Assembly (NCBI GenBank): GCA_016584495.1
Contig: WAID01000002.1
Span: 868,001 to 932,000, forward strand
Direction: 5' to 3'
Length of the DNA stretch: 64,000 nucleotides
Source of the DNA: Celoporthe dispersa
Taxonomy: Eukaryota; Ascomycota; Sordariomycetes; Diaporthales; Cryphonectriaceae
The notes beneath the pieces were generated by a model that was not told where the DNA came from, searched no databases, and saw only the letters and a program-made list of their open reading frames with translations. Below are positions 23,926 to 34,100 of this stretch, piece after piece. Position 1 is the stretch's first letter, and the number at the start of each line of letters is the position of its first letter. A program made the position numbers and the translations under genes.

Positions 23926-26900
23926 ATGGATGCCCTCAACACCACGGCCACCACGGCCTCTCTGGCTCTCACCAGCGCTGCCGGTCCTGTAGATGGCGCG
24001 ACCACCGCTCTGTCGTCGGTCATGACCCGCGCCAGCGACGTTGTTGTAGCACATGGCTCCTCTTCATGGATTGGTCTCATCGCGAGGCTGATCCTCTGGA
24101 TCCTGCAGCTGCTGTCCACCATCATCTACTACGCCCTGAAGCTCACCACCATCTCCATCCCTACCCTCCTGTTCAGTCTTTTCTCCGCCAGCCTAACAGT
24201 GACCATGAACGCGACCACTCTGTACGTATCCTACTGCTTGCTATTCACTCACCCACCCACTCTCCGCCATATATAATGCTCCATTGCCTTTGGCTAACAG
24301 CCCCACCAGTATGCTCATCCTGGGGACGGTCTTCTCCGCGGTCACTTGGGTGGTGCGGTACAGATACCTGAACATGTACTCCAGGCTCCCGCCAGAGCCG
24401 CAGAGGAAGGAGCCAGATGTTGACCTCTTCCCCGACACCCACGAGGCCGGCATCAAGTCCGGCCTCTCCAACTACCTTGACGAGTTCTTGAGCGCCATCA
24501 AGATCTTTGGCTACCTGGAACGCCCCGTCTTCCACGAGCTGACCCGCAGCATGCAGACCAGGAAGCTGATCGCTGGGGAGACCATCAACCTGGAACACGA
24601 GCAGGGCTTCTGTATCGTAGTGGACGGCCTGGTGGAGATCTTTGTCAAGTCGGCCAGGAACAGCAGGAGGTCCTCCAAGAACTCCCAGAGTGAGGGGGAC
24701 TGGGATTCGGGCAGCGAAAATGAGGACCGCCGTCCAGGCCGGCAGCAGTACCAGCTGCTCACCGAGGTGCGCAACGGCGCACCCATGTCCTCCTTATTTA
24801 CCATCATGTCACTCTTCACCGAAGACGTCAAGTTGCGACATTCCGATGATGAAAATCCCGTGCCGAACACGGCCGCCTCCCAGAACGGTCATTCCAGGTA
24901 CTCCTCAGTTGCTGACAACCAGAAGTCGCCCGAATCGTCCTTCCCGACGACCCCAATGTTCGAAGACGCATCGGACAGTCGTAGCCTGAGAGTTCCGGAC
25001 CCCAGCTTCCCGCCTGCGAGTGGTGGCTCTCTGCCGAGGGTACCGCCCATGTCGCTGGATGACGGGCTGCTGTCCCCTCACCATCTCAAAAGACGACCAG
25101 GGCTCAAACACGGTGTGTCGAGCTCGGCCCATCCGGACATCATCGCTCGGGCTTCTGTGGACACAACCATCGCCATCATTCCGGCGAGTGCATTTCGACG
25201 CCTGATCAAGACATATCCCAAAGCGACGGCCCATATCGTGCATCTGATTCTGTCTCGGTTCCAGAGAGTCACCCTCGCCACGGCTTTCAGCTACCTTGGG
25301 CTGACTGCCGAGGTGTTGCAGACCGAGAGGGACATGATCAAGTATACTGTGTCTCAGCTGCCCAATCCGCTAAGAGGAGACCTCCTGGAGCGCCTCAAGG
25401 AAAAATTCAAGCGGGAGCGCGAGCGCATCGGCCAAGGCGACGCTGCCAAGGGCATTGCACTACATAACTCTGCCGCCGCCAGCCGCCGCCGCCGCCGCCG
25501 TTCTTCAACCGGTCTCCGGAAGGAGGCCGTGTTGCAGGCTATGAAGGGGTCGGTTGTTGGATCGACCATCTTTCCGCCTCAGGAGCGAAGCTCAATCGAT
25601 GTGCCGAGCCCCGGCGATCTCCCTGGCCAACATGCAGCAGGCACGGAGTGGTGGCCGCTCATCAGCCTCCTCAGCTACTTCTCCGCGAGATTCCACCCCT
25701 GACGGATCCGACTCCTTGTTTAGGGAAGGGACATCCCCTCTGGCAGAGAGGAGATTCAATCCTTTTACGAGTCAGCGTATTTCCCTTGACAAGAGAGAGA
25801 AGGTTGACGAAGAGAACCTGTTCCGAGAGTCCATTTTGGAATGCATGTTCAAGGCCATCGGCCTAGACTCGAGTGGCACTGGCTCCCGTGGGGCTGATTC
25901 CGCGGAGGCCTCGCCCAGGCTAGTCTCATATGACCAGAGACGTCACAAGGCCGTCTTCTCCAATAATGCTTTCGGCTTCATGGATCCATTCGATGCTTCG
26001 GTTGACGGTGATACCGATTCAGTGACATCGGGCAGCTTTACGACACACAACCCTCCCACTGCCCATAGCCTGGCCCAGGATATGAAACATGAGATGGAGA
26101 TCGTGTTCTTTCCCAAGGGCTCTGTCCTTGTTGAGCAGGGAGAGAGGAACCCTGGCCTCTACTATGTTGTCGATGGGTTTCTCGACATGTGCGCGTCGGC
26201 TGCGGAAGCACCAGGAGAGATCCTGCAGAGCTCTGGCGAAGGCTCGAGCGAGGAACCCGAGCCCTTCTCTCCACCGCGGCGCACGGGGACCTCGTCTTCG
26301 ATGTTCTCCATGCCCGAGTTCGGGCAGAGTGGCCCCGACTTCCGCAAGAAAGGTAATGCTGGCCGGAAACATGTAGCCCTCATCAAGCCTGGGGGTCTCG
26401 CGGGCTACATCGGCACTGTGTCTTCCTACCGCTCCTTCATCGATGTCGTCGCAAAGACAGATGTGTACGTGGGCTTCCTGCCCCGGGCGTCGCTGGAAAG
26501 GATCGTCGACAAGTACCCCATCGTGCTCTTGACCATGGCCAAGAGGCTGACCAGCTTGCTGCCACGCCTGATCCTCCACATTGATTTCGCCCTGGAATGG
26601 CTTTCCGTCAACGCGGGCCAGGTGATTTTCCACGAGGCAGACGAGAGCGACGCCATCTATCTCGTACTGAATGGACGACTGCGGCTTGTCGAGGAGCGTA
26701 AGGAGGGCGGGATCAACCTGAGAGCAGAGTTTGGTCAAGGAGAGAGTGTCGGCGAGCTCGAGGTCCTGACGGAGTCTGCGCGATCCGGAACCCTTCACGC
26801 CATTCGAGATACGGAGATCGTCAAATTCCCTCGCACGCTCTTCAACAGCCTGGCCCAGGAACACCCGAGCATCACCATCAAGATCTCCAAGATGATCGCA

Positions 26901-28811
26901 TCCAAGATGCGCAGTTTTGTCAACGACCCTGCTGTATCCAAGGATGGCCGGGGCCTGGCCACAGTTAGCAGCAAGAGCTCGTCCACCCTTAACCTGCGGA
27001 CTGTTGCGATTCTGCCTGTGACCGCGGGAGTGCCAGTCATAGACTTTGGGCATCGCCTCATGACCGCCCTTGCGCAGGTTGGGACTCGCAACGGTGCAAC
27101 ATCTCTCAACCAGTCTGCCATTCTCAACCATCTTGGGAAGCACGCATTCAACAAGATGGGCAAGCTGAGGCTATCTCAGTACCTGGCAGATCTGGAAGAG
27201 AAGTTCGGTCTCGTTGTCTACGTGGCGGGTAAGTTTTGTCAAGTCCTCACACACCTCCTCCCACTGCCCCTCTTGTAATGATGAGAAAAACCACAGCCCA
27301 AAGGCTTGCCAGCCTGTGATGGCCAAAATTAACTCTAATTTTTTCCTGAACACATACCCAAAATTTTTTTTGCCTAATTGCGCCTACTCTCTTGTCGCAT
27401 CGACCTCACTAAGGCTTGTTGCTAACTGACATTGGCGACAAATCAGATACAAGCGTCAACTCGCCGTGGACTTCGACTTGCATAACACAAGCCGACTGCA
27501 TCCTCCCTGGTCGGTCTGGCAGAGGGCTCGCCTGAGATAGGAGAGTATGAGCGATTCATGCTGGGCCAGAAATCGACTGCGCGAAAGATCCTGGTGATGC
27601 TCCATGGTGAGCGGTATTCTGTATCGGGCATGACCAGGGCCTGGTTGAAGAACCGGGTATGGATCAACGGCGGGCATTTCCATGTTCAGATGGACATCCG
27701 ATCGCAGACCCTGCCTATCCACCCGCCAGCAAAGCGCCTCGGGCTGAACATCAAGGAGCGCGTGCAAACCCTGCAGGCCGAGATCCAGAAGTACACGTCG
27801 AGAAAAGTGCGGTACAGCCCCGTCTACTCGCCTGATGCGCCCTTCAAGGGAGACTTCCACCGCCTCGCCAGACGGCTCTGTGGCAGGTCTGTCGGTCTCG
27901 TGCTGGGCGGCGGCGGCGCGAGAGGCATTGCGCACGTCGGTATCATCCGAGCCATGGAGGAAGCTGGGATACCGATCGATGTCGTCGGCGGGACCTCGAT
28001 AGGTTCTTTTATCGGCGGCCTGTACGCCCGACATGCGGACGTAGTGCCCATCTACGGCCTGGCCAAGAAGTTTGCGGGCCGGATGGCGAGCAAGTGGAGG
28101 TTTGCACTGGACCTCACGTACCCGTCAGCCTCGTACACGACCGGCCACGAGTTCAACCGCGGGATCTTCAAGATCTTCGAGAAGACGCAGATTGAGGACT
28201 TCTGGCTCGAGTTCTACTGCAACACCACCAACATCAGCAAGAGCCGAGCGGAGATCCACACGAGCGGGTATGCATGGCGGTACATCCGGGCGTCCATGTC
28301 CCTGGCGGGTCTCCTCCCGCCCCTGTGCGACGAGGGCAGCATGCTGCTCGACGGCGGGTACATTGACAACCTGACGGTGTCTCACATGAAGTCGCTGGGC
28401 GTCGATACGATTTTTGCTGTAGACGTTGGATCGCTCGACGACGACGTGCCGCAGTCCTTTGGCGATACGCTGTCGGGCGCGTGGGCTTTCTGGAACAGGT
28501 GGAACCCCTTCTCGTCGACCCCCAACCCGCCTACCTTGGCGGAGATCCAAGCGCGCCTGGCATACGTGTCGAGCGTCGACGCCCTGGAAAGAGCCAAGAC
28601 CATGGAGGGCTGCATCTACATGCGCCCGCCCATCGACGACTACGGCACGCTGGACTTTGGAAAGTTCGACGAGATCACGCAGGTTGGATATAGCTTCGGG
28701 CAGGAGTTCCTACAGCAGCTGCGGGAGAAGGGGCTGCTGCCGCTCAAGGAGGAGACCGAGGCCAAAGAGGCGCTGAGGAGGACTATAGCGCCGCGGAGAG
28801 CAAGTATCTGA
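23926..28811 (+). CDS. Lysophospholipase NTE1 (patatin-like, cNMP-binding), two frame breaks
   Basis: Exons 23926-24221, 24310-27228 and 27447-28811; introns of 88 and 218 bases. Dropping one C at 25621-25623 and one at 27505-27507 gives 1525 residues, the usual size for fungal NTE1. N-terminal membrane segments (residues about 47-119) anchor it in the ER. Three cyclic-nucleotide-binding-like domains follow (IKIFGYLERPVFHEL; VFFPKGSVLVEQGE; LSVNAGQVIFHEADES). The C-terminal patatin domain has the oxyanion loop LVLGGGGARG, the nucleophile motif GGTSIGSF and the Asp of the catalytic dyad in LLDGGYIDN. It hydrolyses phosphatidylcholine to glycerophosphocholine (family knowledge). Both breaks fall in the same octamer, CTCCCTGG. 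Intron 1 has two in-frame acceptors nine bases apart (24300 and 24309); the second gives the more family-like ATTLMLILG. Confidence 0.95.
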
Positions 28812-30153
28812 GCCTGTCAACCGGCCAACCAACCAATCAATCAATCAATTAGCCAGTCAGTCCATGGACCCCCAGAAACCAGCGGACCAAAGGGTGTTCC
28901 AACCATCTCGTCTCATCATCTACTAGGTAACGTGGTGCTATCAGGCCTGCTCCCGCATCTGTCCAGCCTGCAAGTGTGCTGCAGGCCCAGCAGAGGTTGG
29001 GAATCATGGAGGGGCGGGAAAGCTCCACAAGCCTTGACGCCATGCGGTGGCGCGAAGCAGGTCCCCGAGACCTCGCCCCCTCCCATCTGTGCAGACTTTG
29101 TGATGTGTGACTCCGGAGGGTGACAGCAGATCGGAAACGCGGAAGCTTCGTGCAGAAAACCAACCCCACGGGCTGCTCGATCGATCCCAGTCGTACGATG
29201 TGTCGAGAGAAAAGAAAACAACGGTACCCCAAAGAATGCACAGCGGCCGCCCGAGGAATTTGGGTACGTCATTGGCACGCCCCTCTGTTGGTCAGCCGCC
29301 AAAAGAGGTTTCAGTGACGGCCTTTTGGGGGGGGAGGGGGAGGAGGGCAGGGGGGTCTGGGTGGGCCAGTCAGTGCCTGTGGAGCCCCCACTGCCGACCC
29401 GCTCTCACCCGTGACCCCAGCCAGCCAGTCAACGATGGCCTCAAATCCATGTTTATAGTGACATCACCTCCAGACAAGCCTTGTGGCCTCCCTGGCTGGT
29501 CCAGATCTCACCCGGTGCCACCACACACGCCCGGGGCTCACCTAGGCTTTGCTTCTCCCCTTCCCACACCCTGGAACGATGGCATCAGCCAGTCGTACAG
29601 GCTAACCTACGTTTTGTTTGCCTGCCAGCCAGTGGGGGGAAGGGGGAAGGAAGTGTCTCGACCGAGACATGCAAGCTCCACTCCCTCCTCGGTATAACAC
29701 TACCAAGATCCTCGTGATATATGAGCAGGGCGTCATCCTCACACCTAGAACTGCCGCGGCTGTCCCTCTCACTTGTGCTTGACACCGAAAAAGAAAACCC
29801 CTTGCCGGATCAAAGCAGCTTTGGAACACCACCCCCCGTTTATCAACCCTGGCAACAGCTTAGTCTTGATTTCGTGCTCTTCCGACGAAGCTGCTGGACG
29901 GTTCTGTCTACTCTTGAGGATAACACAATATCTCACATCAACTTGGTCTCACCGCTGTTCCCCTCCTCCCCCCCTCCTTGACACACGAGACTCTCTCTCT
30001 CTCTCTCTTGAAAGCAACCAACTACCTCTGATTCCCTGACGGAGCCACTCTTCTTTCCACAATTCTTCACAGCCGAGAGCAACCACCAGAACCCGTTTTC
30101 AGATTCCAGCTTACTCTCTTCAACAAAAACAAAAGAAGAAGAAAAAAAGAAAA
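28812..30153. other. Intergenic region without a recognised gene
   Basis: About 1.3 kb. It starts with a short AATC repeat at about 28830-28850. It has G-rich runs at about 29327-29350 and a TC tract at about 29993-30009 shortly before the next start codon. No RNA gene or protein gene could be supported. Confidence 0.5.
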
Positions 30154-30855
30154 ATGCCTACCCGCAGATTCCTCCCTCCCGACCCACGCCCCTCCAAGGC
30201 CCACCCGGAATACCGCCGCAAGCGCAAGGAACTCGAGAAGGAACACGGCTACGGCTGGGTGCCACCCATCATCCTCGGGCTGATCGGGATCGGGCTGGCG
30301 TACGACGTCAGCAAGGACGTGGAGAGGGCGGAGGAGAGGAAGCATAAGCAGGAGCAGGAGGGGCAGGAGGACAGCAAGAGGCGCGGGGGTGGAGGAGGCC
30401 GGCGTGGTCGGCGGAGCAGGTCGCAGGGAGAGGAGGGGCCAGCTGATTATGAAGAGTACGAGGATGACAGAGACAACAGGCGCCGTGGCGGAAGACGTGG
30501 CGGAGAGGGGCCAGCTGGTCCTGGTGGTGATGATGATGATGACGACGATGACGATCATCTCGGCAGGGCCGGACAGCACGACGGCGGGCTGAGGAGGGCA
30601 GACATGCTGGAGAGAGGCCAGGGCGGCGGGCTTCCGGCGCGCGACCACAACAAGGCGGACAGGAGGTATCGCCGGCGCGCGAGAGACGAGTTCACCGCGC
30701 AGCCTCCTCCTCCTCCTCCTGCTGCTGCTGCTGCTGCCGGTGGGTACGATTACGACTATGACTATGACCCGTACGGGTATGGTCGCGGGAGGGGGGGTGT
30801 GATGGATGATTATTCGAGGCGGCCGCGGGCGAGGAGACGGTCGAGTGACTGGTAG
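30154..30855 (+). CDS. Hypothetical small membrane protein with low-complexity tail
   Basis: A single exon of 233 residues starting at ATG 30154, preceded by an A/G-rich leader. Residues about 1-60 look conserved-type: a basic Pro-rich start (RRFLPPDPRPSKAHPEYRRK), then a hydrophobic helix (WVPPIILGLIGIGLAYDV), then a charged helix. The rest is low complexity: Arg/Gly-rich segments, a run of nine Asp, six Pro then six Ala, and YDYDYDYD. This composition, with one membrane helix near the N-terminus, fits a small fungal membrane protein with a disordered, basic and acidic cytosolic tail. I do not recognise the family and assign no function. The codon pattern and the clean frame support it as a real gene. 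It converges on the decarboxylase gene. Confidence 0.7.
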   Translation: MPTRRFLPPDPRPSKAHPEYRRKRKELEKEHGYGWVPPIILGLIGIGLAYDVSKDVERAEERKHKQEQEGQEDSKRRGGGGGRRGRRSRSQGEEGPADYEEYEDDRDNRRRGGRRGGEGPAGPGGDDDDDDDDDHLGRAGQHDGGLRRADMLERGQGGGLPARDHNKADRRYRRRARDEFTAQPPPPPPAAAAAAGGYDYDYDYDPYGYGRGRGGVMDDYSRRPRARRRSSDW

Positions 30856-31204
30856 GTTTTTATTAAGGATGAGCTTGGGTTTCAGGGGGTTGACATCAAA
30901 TGAGTCTGCATGGTCAAAAAGAAAATGCACCATCTTTTTTCCTCTTTTTTTCTTCTTCTTCTTCTTGTTTTTCTTGCATATGAGGGCGTTGACAGGGACG
31001 GGGAGAAGAGAGAGGGAGGGGGAAAACAAGAAGAAAAAAAAAAGAAAAGCACACGCGCGCGCACACACACACACACACAAGGTAGCATGACCTGTTATTA
31101 CCAAGAAGCATGAAATAGTCACGACCTAACGAACATGATGACAAGATTCTCCTCTACTACCAACTCTTTCCTCTATTCTTTTTCTATATGTCTATCGATC
31201 CAAT
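30856..31204. other. Convergent 3' region with (CA)n microsatellite
   Basis: This 349-base gap lies between convergent genes. It contains T/C and A/G tracts and a CA/CG repeat at about 31051-31079. Nothing gene-like was seen. Confidence 0.6.
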
Positions 31205-32977
31205 CTAGATCTCCTTGACAATCCTCTCGGCCGTCTTCAGGATCAGCTCAAACGCCCCCCTCACATGGCTCTCCTCCGTCAGCCTGTTTGCCGTCATGAC
31301 CCGGATGGCAAACTTGCCCTCCAGTACGGTGCTTGTGACCCAGATCCGCCCCGTGGCGTTGACCTCCTCGTGCAGCCTCCTGGTGCGCGCGTTGGCCTGC
31401 GCCTCGTCTGCGCCCGCGACCCTAAACACCGTGAGCGCAAACACGGGGCCCGTAAGGATCTCAAACATGTTGCCGCTGTCGGCCTCCTTCAACCACCCCG
31501 CAAACATCTCTCCCATGCGGATCCCCCGGCGGACGTACTCACGCAGCCCTTTAGCGCCGTAGTTCCGCAGCACAAACCAGACCTTGAGGCTACGGAACCG
31601 GCGGCCCAGGGGGATCTGCCAGTTGCGGTAGTCGGTGACGAGCCCGCCGTCGCTGTAGGCATTGCGGAGGACGTGTAGCTCGGAAGACATGGCGGCCTCG
31701 AGCCAGCGGCGGTCGGCCACCCAGAAGCACGAGGCGTCAAAGTTGGTCAGGAGCCACTTATGCATGTTGGTGTTGAAGGAGTAAAAGTGGCGTATGTGGT
31801 GGGCGCCGACGGCCTTGCGGGCCTCGGGGGTGATCAGGGCGGCGCCCGCGTAGGCAGCGTCGACGTGGACCCAGATCTCGCCCTTCTTGCGGACGGGGGC
31901 GGCGTTGATGTCGCTGGTACTGTCCTCGCTGTCGGTGGTGGTAGTGGCCTCGTTCGTAGCAGCAGCCGTCGTGGCGGAGGAGGAGGAGGAGGAGGACGAC
32001 GACGACGACACAGGAAAGTCCCGACTCCACTCGGCTAGAACCTCTGCAATGGCTCCCATGTCGTCCACCGCACAAGTGTCCGTCGTGCCCAGCGCGGCGG
32101 TGAGGAAGAACGGCTCCCACCCTTTCCGCCTGCACACCTCCAGCGTACCCCGCAGCGCATTGCCCGTCATGGCAAAACCGGACTCACTACCTGCCGGCAC
32201 GGCCAGGTACCGCACGCCGAGGACCTTGGCGGCCTTCTTGGTGCTGCTGTGGCAGGCGGCGCTGCCCAGGGCGACCAGCTTGCTCCTCTTGCGCATCAGG
32301 AGGTCCTCGTACTCCTCGTCGATCTCGTCCTCGTCCTCGTCGCCCTTCCCCCCGGGGGGGCAGCAGGTGAGGGCAGCGTCTCGCTCAGGTACTTGTCCCG
32401 CGCGGCAACCATGGCCGTGAGCACGGACTCGCTGGCCGTACCCTGGATCACACCCCCTCCCCTTGTGGGCCCCGTAGACAGATACGTAGCCGGCAGGCCC
32501 AGCAGCCGACAGACCCAGTCCAGCACGATGGTCTCGAGCTCGGTGACGGCCGGTGAGCAGACCCAGTTGAAGCAGGCGCCCGTGAACGCGGCCGAGTACA
32601 GCTCGCCCAGGATGGACGGATAGGAGGCCGGGCAGGGAAAGAAGGCGAAGAAGTTGGGCGACTGCCAATGGGTGAGCCCGGGGACGATCTGGGTGTCGAT
32701 GTCGCGCCGGATGGCGGCCCAGGACTCAGGCTCCTCGGGACAGGCCGTGGGGAGGAGCTGGCGGAGGTAGCCTGGCTCGACCTGGGAGACGACGCTGTGG
32801 TCGGTGATGTTCTCGTAGTAGTCGACGACTAGAGGGCCAATCAGCCTTGGTATTTATTGTAGGTTGAGGTGCAAGAAGGGAGAGAGTCTGTGAAGGGTCC
32901 GAGTCTGGAAGGCAGGCAGGCACCTTACTGTGGTCGATAGAGGCCTTGGCGGCATCCTTAAACTCTTGAGTATCCAT
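31205..32977 (-). CDS. Aromatic-L-amino-acid decarboxylase (group II, PLP-dependent), one frame break
   Basis: Exons 32977-32929 and 32828-31205 on the minus strand. The 100-base intron splits an Ile codon (SIDH/I/VDYYENI). One base seems to be missing where six C abut seven G (32348-32360); adding it gives 557 residues, close to the family norm. Group II decarboxylase motifs are present: PNFFAFFPCPASYPS near the N-terminus, WVHVDAAYAG with the Asp that contacts the pyridine nitrogen, and NMHKWLLTNFD with the PLP-binding Lys. The C-terminal domain follows (YRNWQIPLGRRFRSLKVW). A Ser-rich, Thr/Ala-rich insertion of about 40 residues precedes the WVHVDAAYAG motif. The likely substrate is tyrosine, DOPA or tryptophan; the sequence alone does not decide. 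No biosynthetic cluster surrounds it. Confidence 0.9.
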
Positions 32978-33940
32978 CTTGCCTGTTCCCCCGTAGTCGA
33001 TGTCGCCCAATCTCAGTCTGTATCTTTTGAAGTCTGAGACGGCAAAGGCACAGCAGACAGACGCGCACTTTGGTATAGAAAACGAGACCGCCCAAAAGAA
33101 TTGAAGAGAAAAAATAAACAAGAGCAAAACTGCCCAGAATGAACGACAGACACAAAAGAATCCCCTCAGCCGTCTCACACACAAACACACAACAAGAGAG
33201 TTGAGAGAGTGTGGACAAGTGAAACGCGAGTGTGTTGAGAAAGAGAGGAGAAACCTCGAAATGGTTGAGGTGGAAAGTAGGTGCGAGCCAAGTGCCACCG
33301 ACCTCGGGTGTGTGCTGTGGCAGGTGCTTGGTGGAACCCGGGTCCTCCTAGGAAAGAGCGGGGCAAGCGAAGGGGGGGGGATAAATACCAGTATTCATGA
33401 TCCAGGAAGGAAGGAGCTGGCTTCCATTCGAAGGACGGTGTTCCTCATTCTTGTCTTCAATTCTCTACGTGATGTAATTTTTCTGATGCTCATGTTTGTT
33501 CTTGTCATTCTGTACGAGAGGAACTATTGACTGTGTACAGTGAATGGATTAGAGACTGCAGTTATGAAAGAGGTATTCCAACTTCCTACATCATAACTGA
33601 CTGTCTGTCATATGTAGATTTCTTCTTTTCTCTTCTCCTTTCTTTTCTCTTCCCCTCATAATCCTTCGTGACGAGTCATCTCTCTCTCTCTCTCTTTCTC
33701 TCTCTCCCCCTCACCAGAGCACGCTGTCGTCGTCGTCGTGCCTAATAGTAACTATACCAAAGGGTCGGTTCGATATTCTTTCTCCCTCCGTAAAACGCCG
33801 TTCAGGTTGTAACCCATACCTTTAAATGAAAATAAAGTCGTGCGCCGCTATCGATGCAATGAAAAAAAACCAAGAATCTCAGTTCGTCCTGCCCGCCGGC
33901 CCTCACTGATGTGGTAGTATTATTTTCTCTTCTCTTTCTC
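32978..33940. other. Intergenic region without a recognised gene
   Basis: About 0.96 kb between the decarboxylase start and the nonaspanin 3' end. It includes a TC microsatellite at about 33681-33706. The part next to 32977 should contain the decarboxylase promoter. Confidence 0.5.
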
Positions 33941-34012
33941 TCAGTCCGCCTTGATGGCTCTATAGTGGCGTCTCTGTCAGCGCTGCAATCTCAACCATGA
34001 TGAGCCGAGAGG

Positions 34013-34100
<88 letters not shown>

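Noticed and set aside
26019..27143. 374-residue open frame on the minus strand
   Set aside because: Antisense to the NTE1 coding region.
18634..27510. Programmed ribosomal frameshifting as a shared system
   Set aside because: Sites occur in unrelated genes, need either plus or minus shifts, lack a common slip sequence or downstream structure, and would reduce the output of essential proteins.
30067..31122. 351-residue open frame on the minus strand
   Set aside because: Antisense to the gene at 30154-30855 and extended by low-complexity sequence.
31205..32977. Decarboxylase as part of a secondary-metabolite cluster with the ABC transporter
   Set aside because: The two are about 8.6 kb apart with NTE1 and an unrelated gene between them, and no synthase, oxidase or pathway regulator is present.
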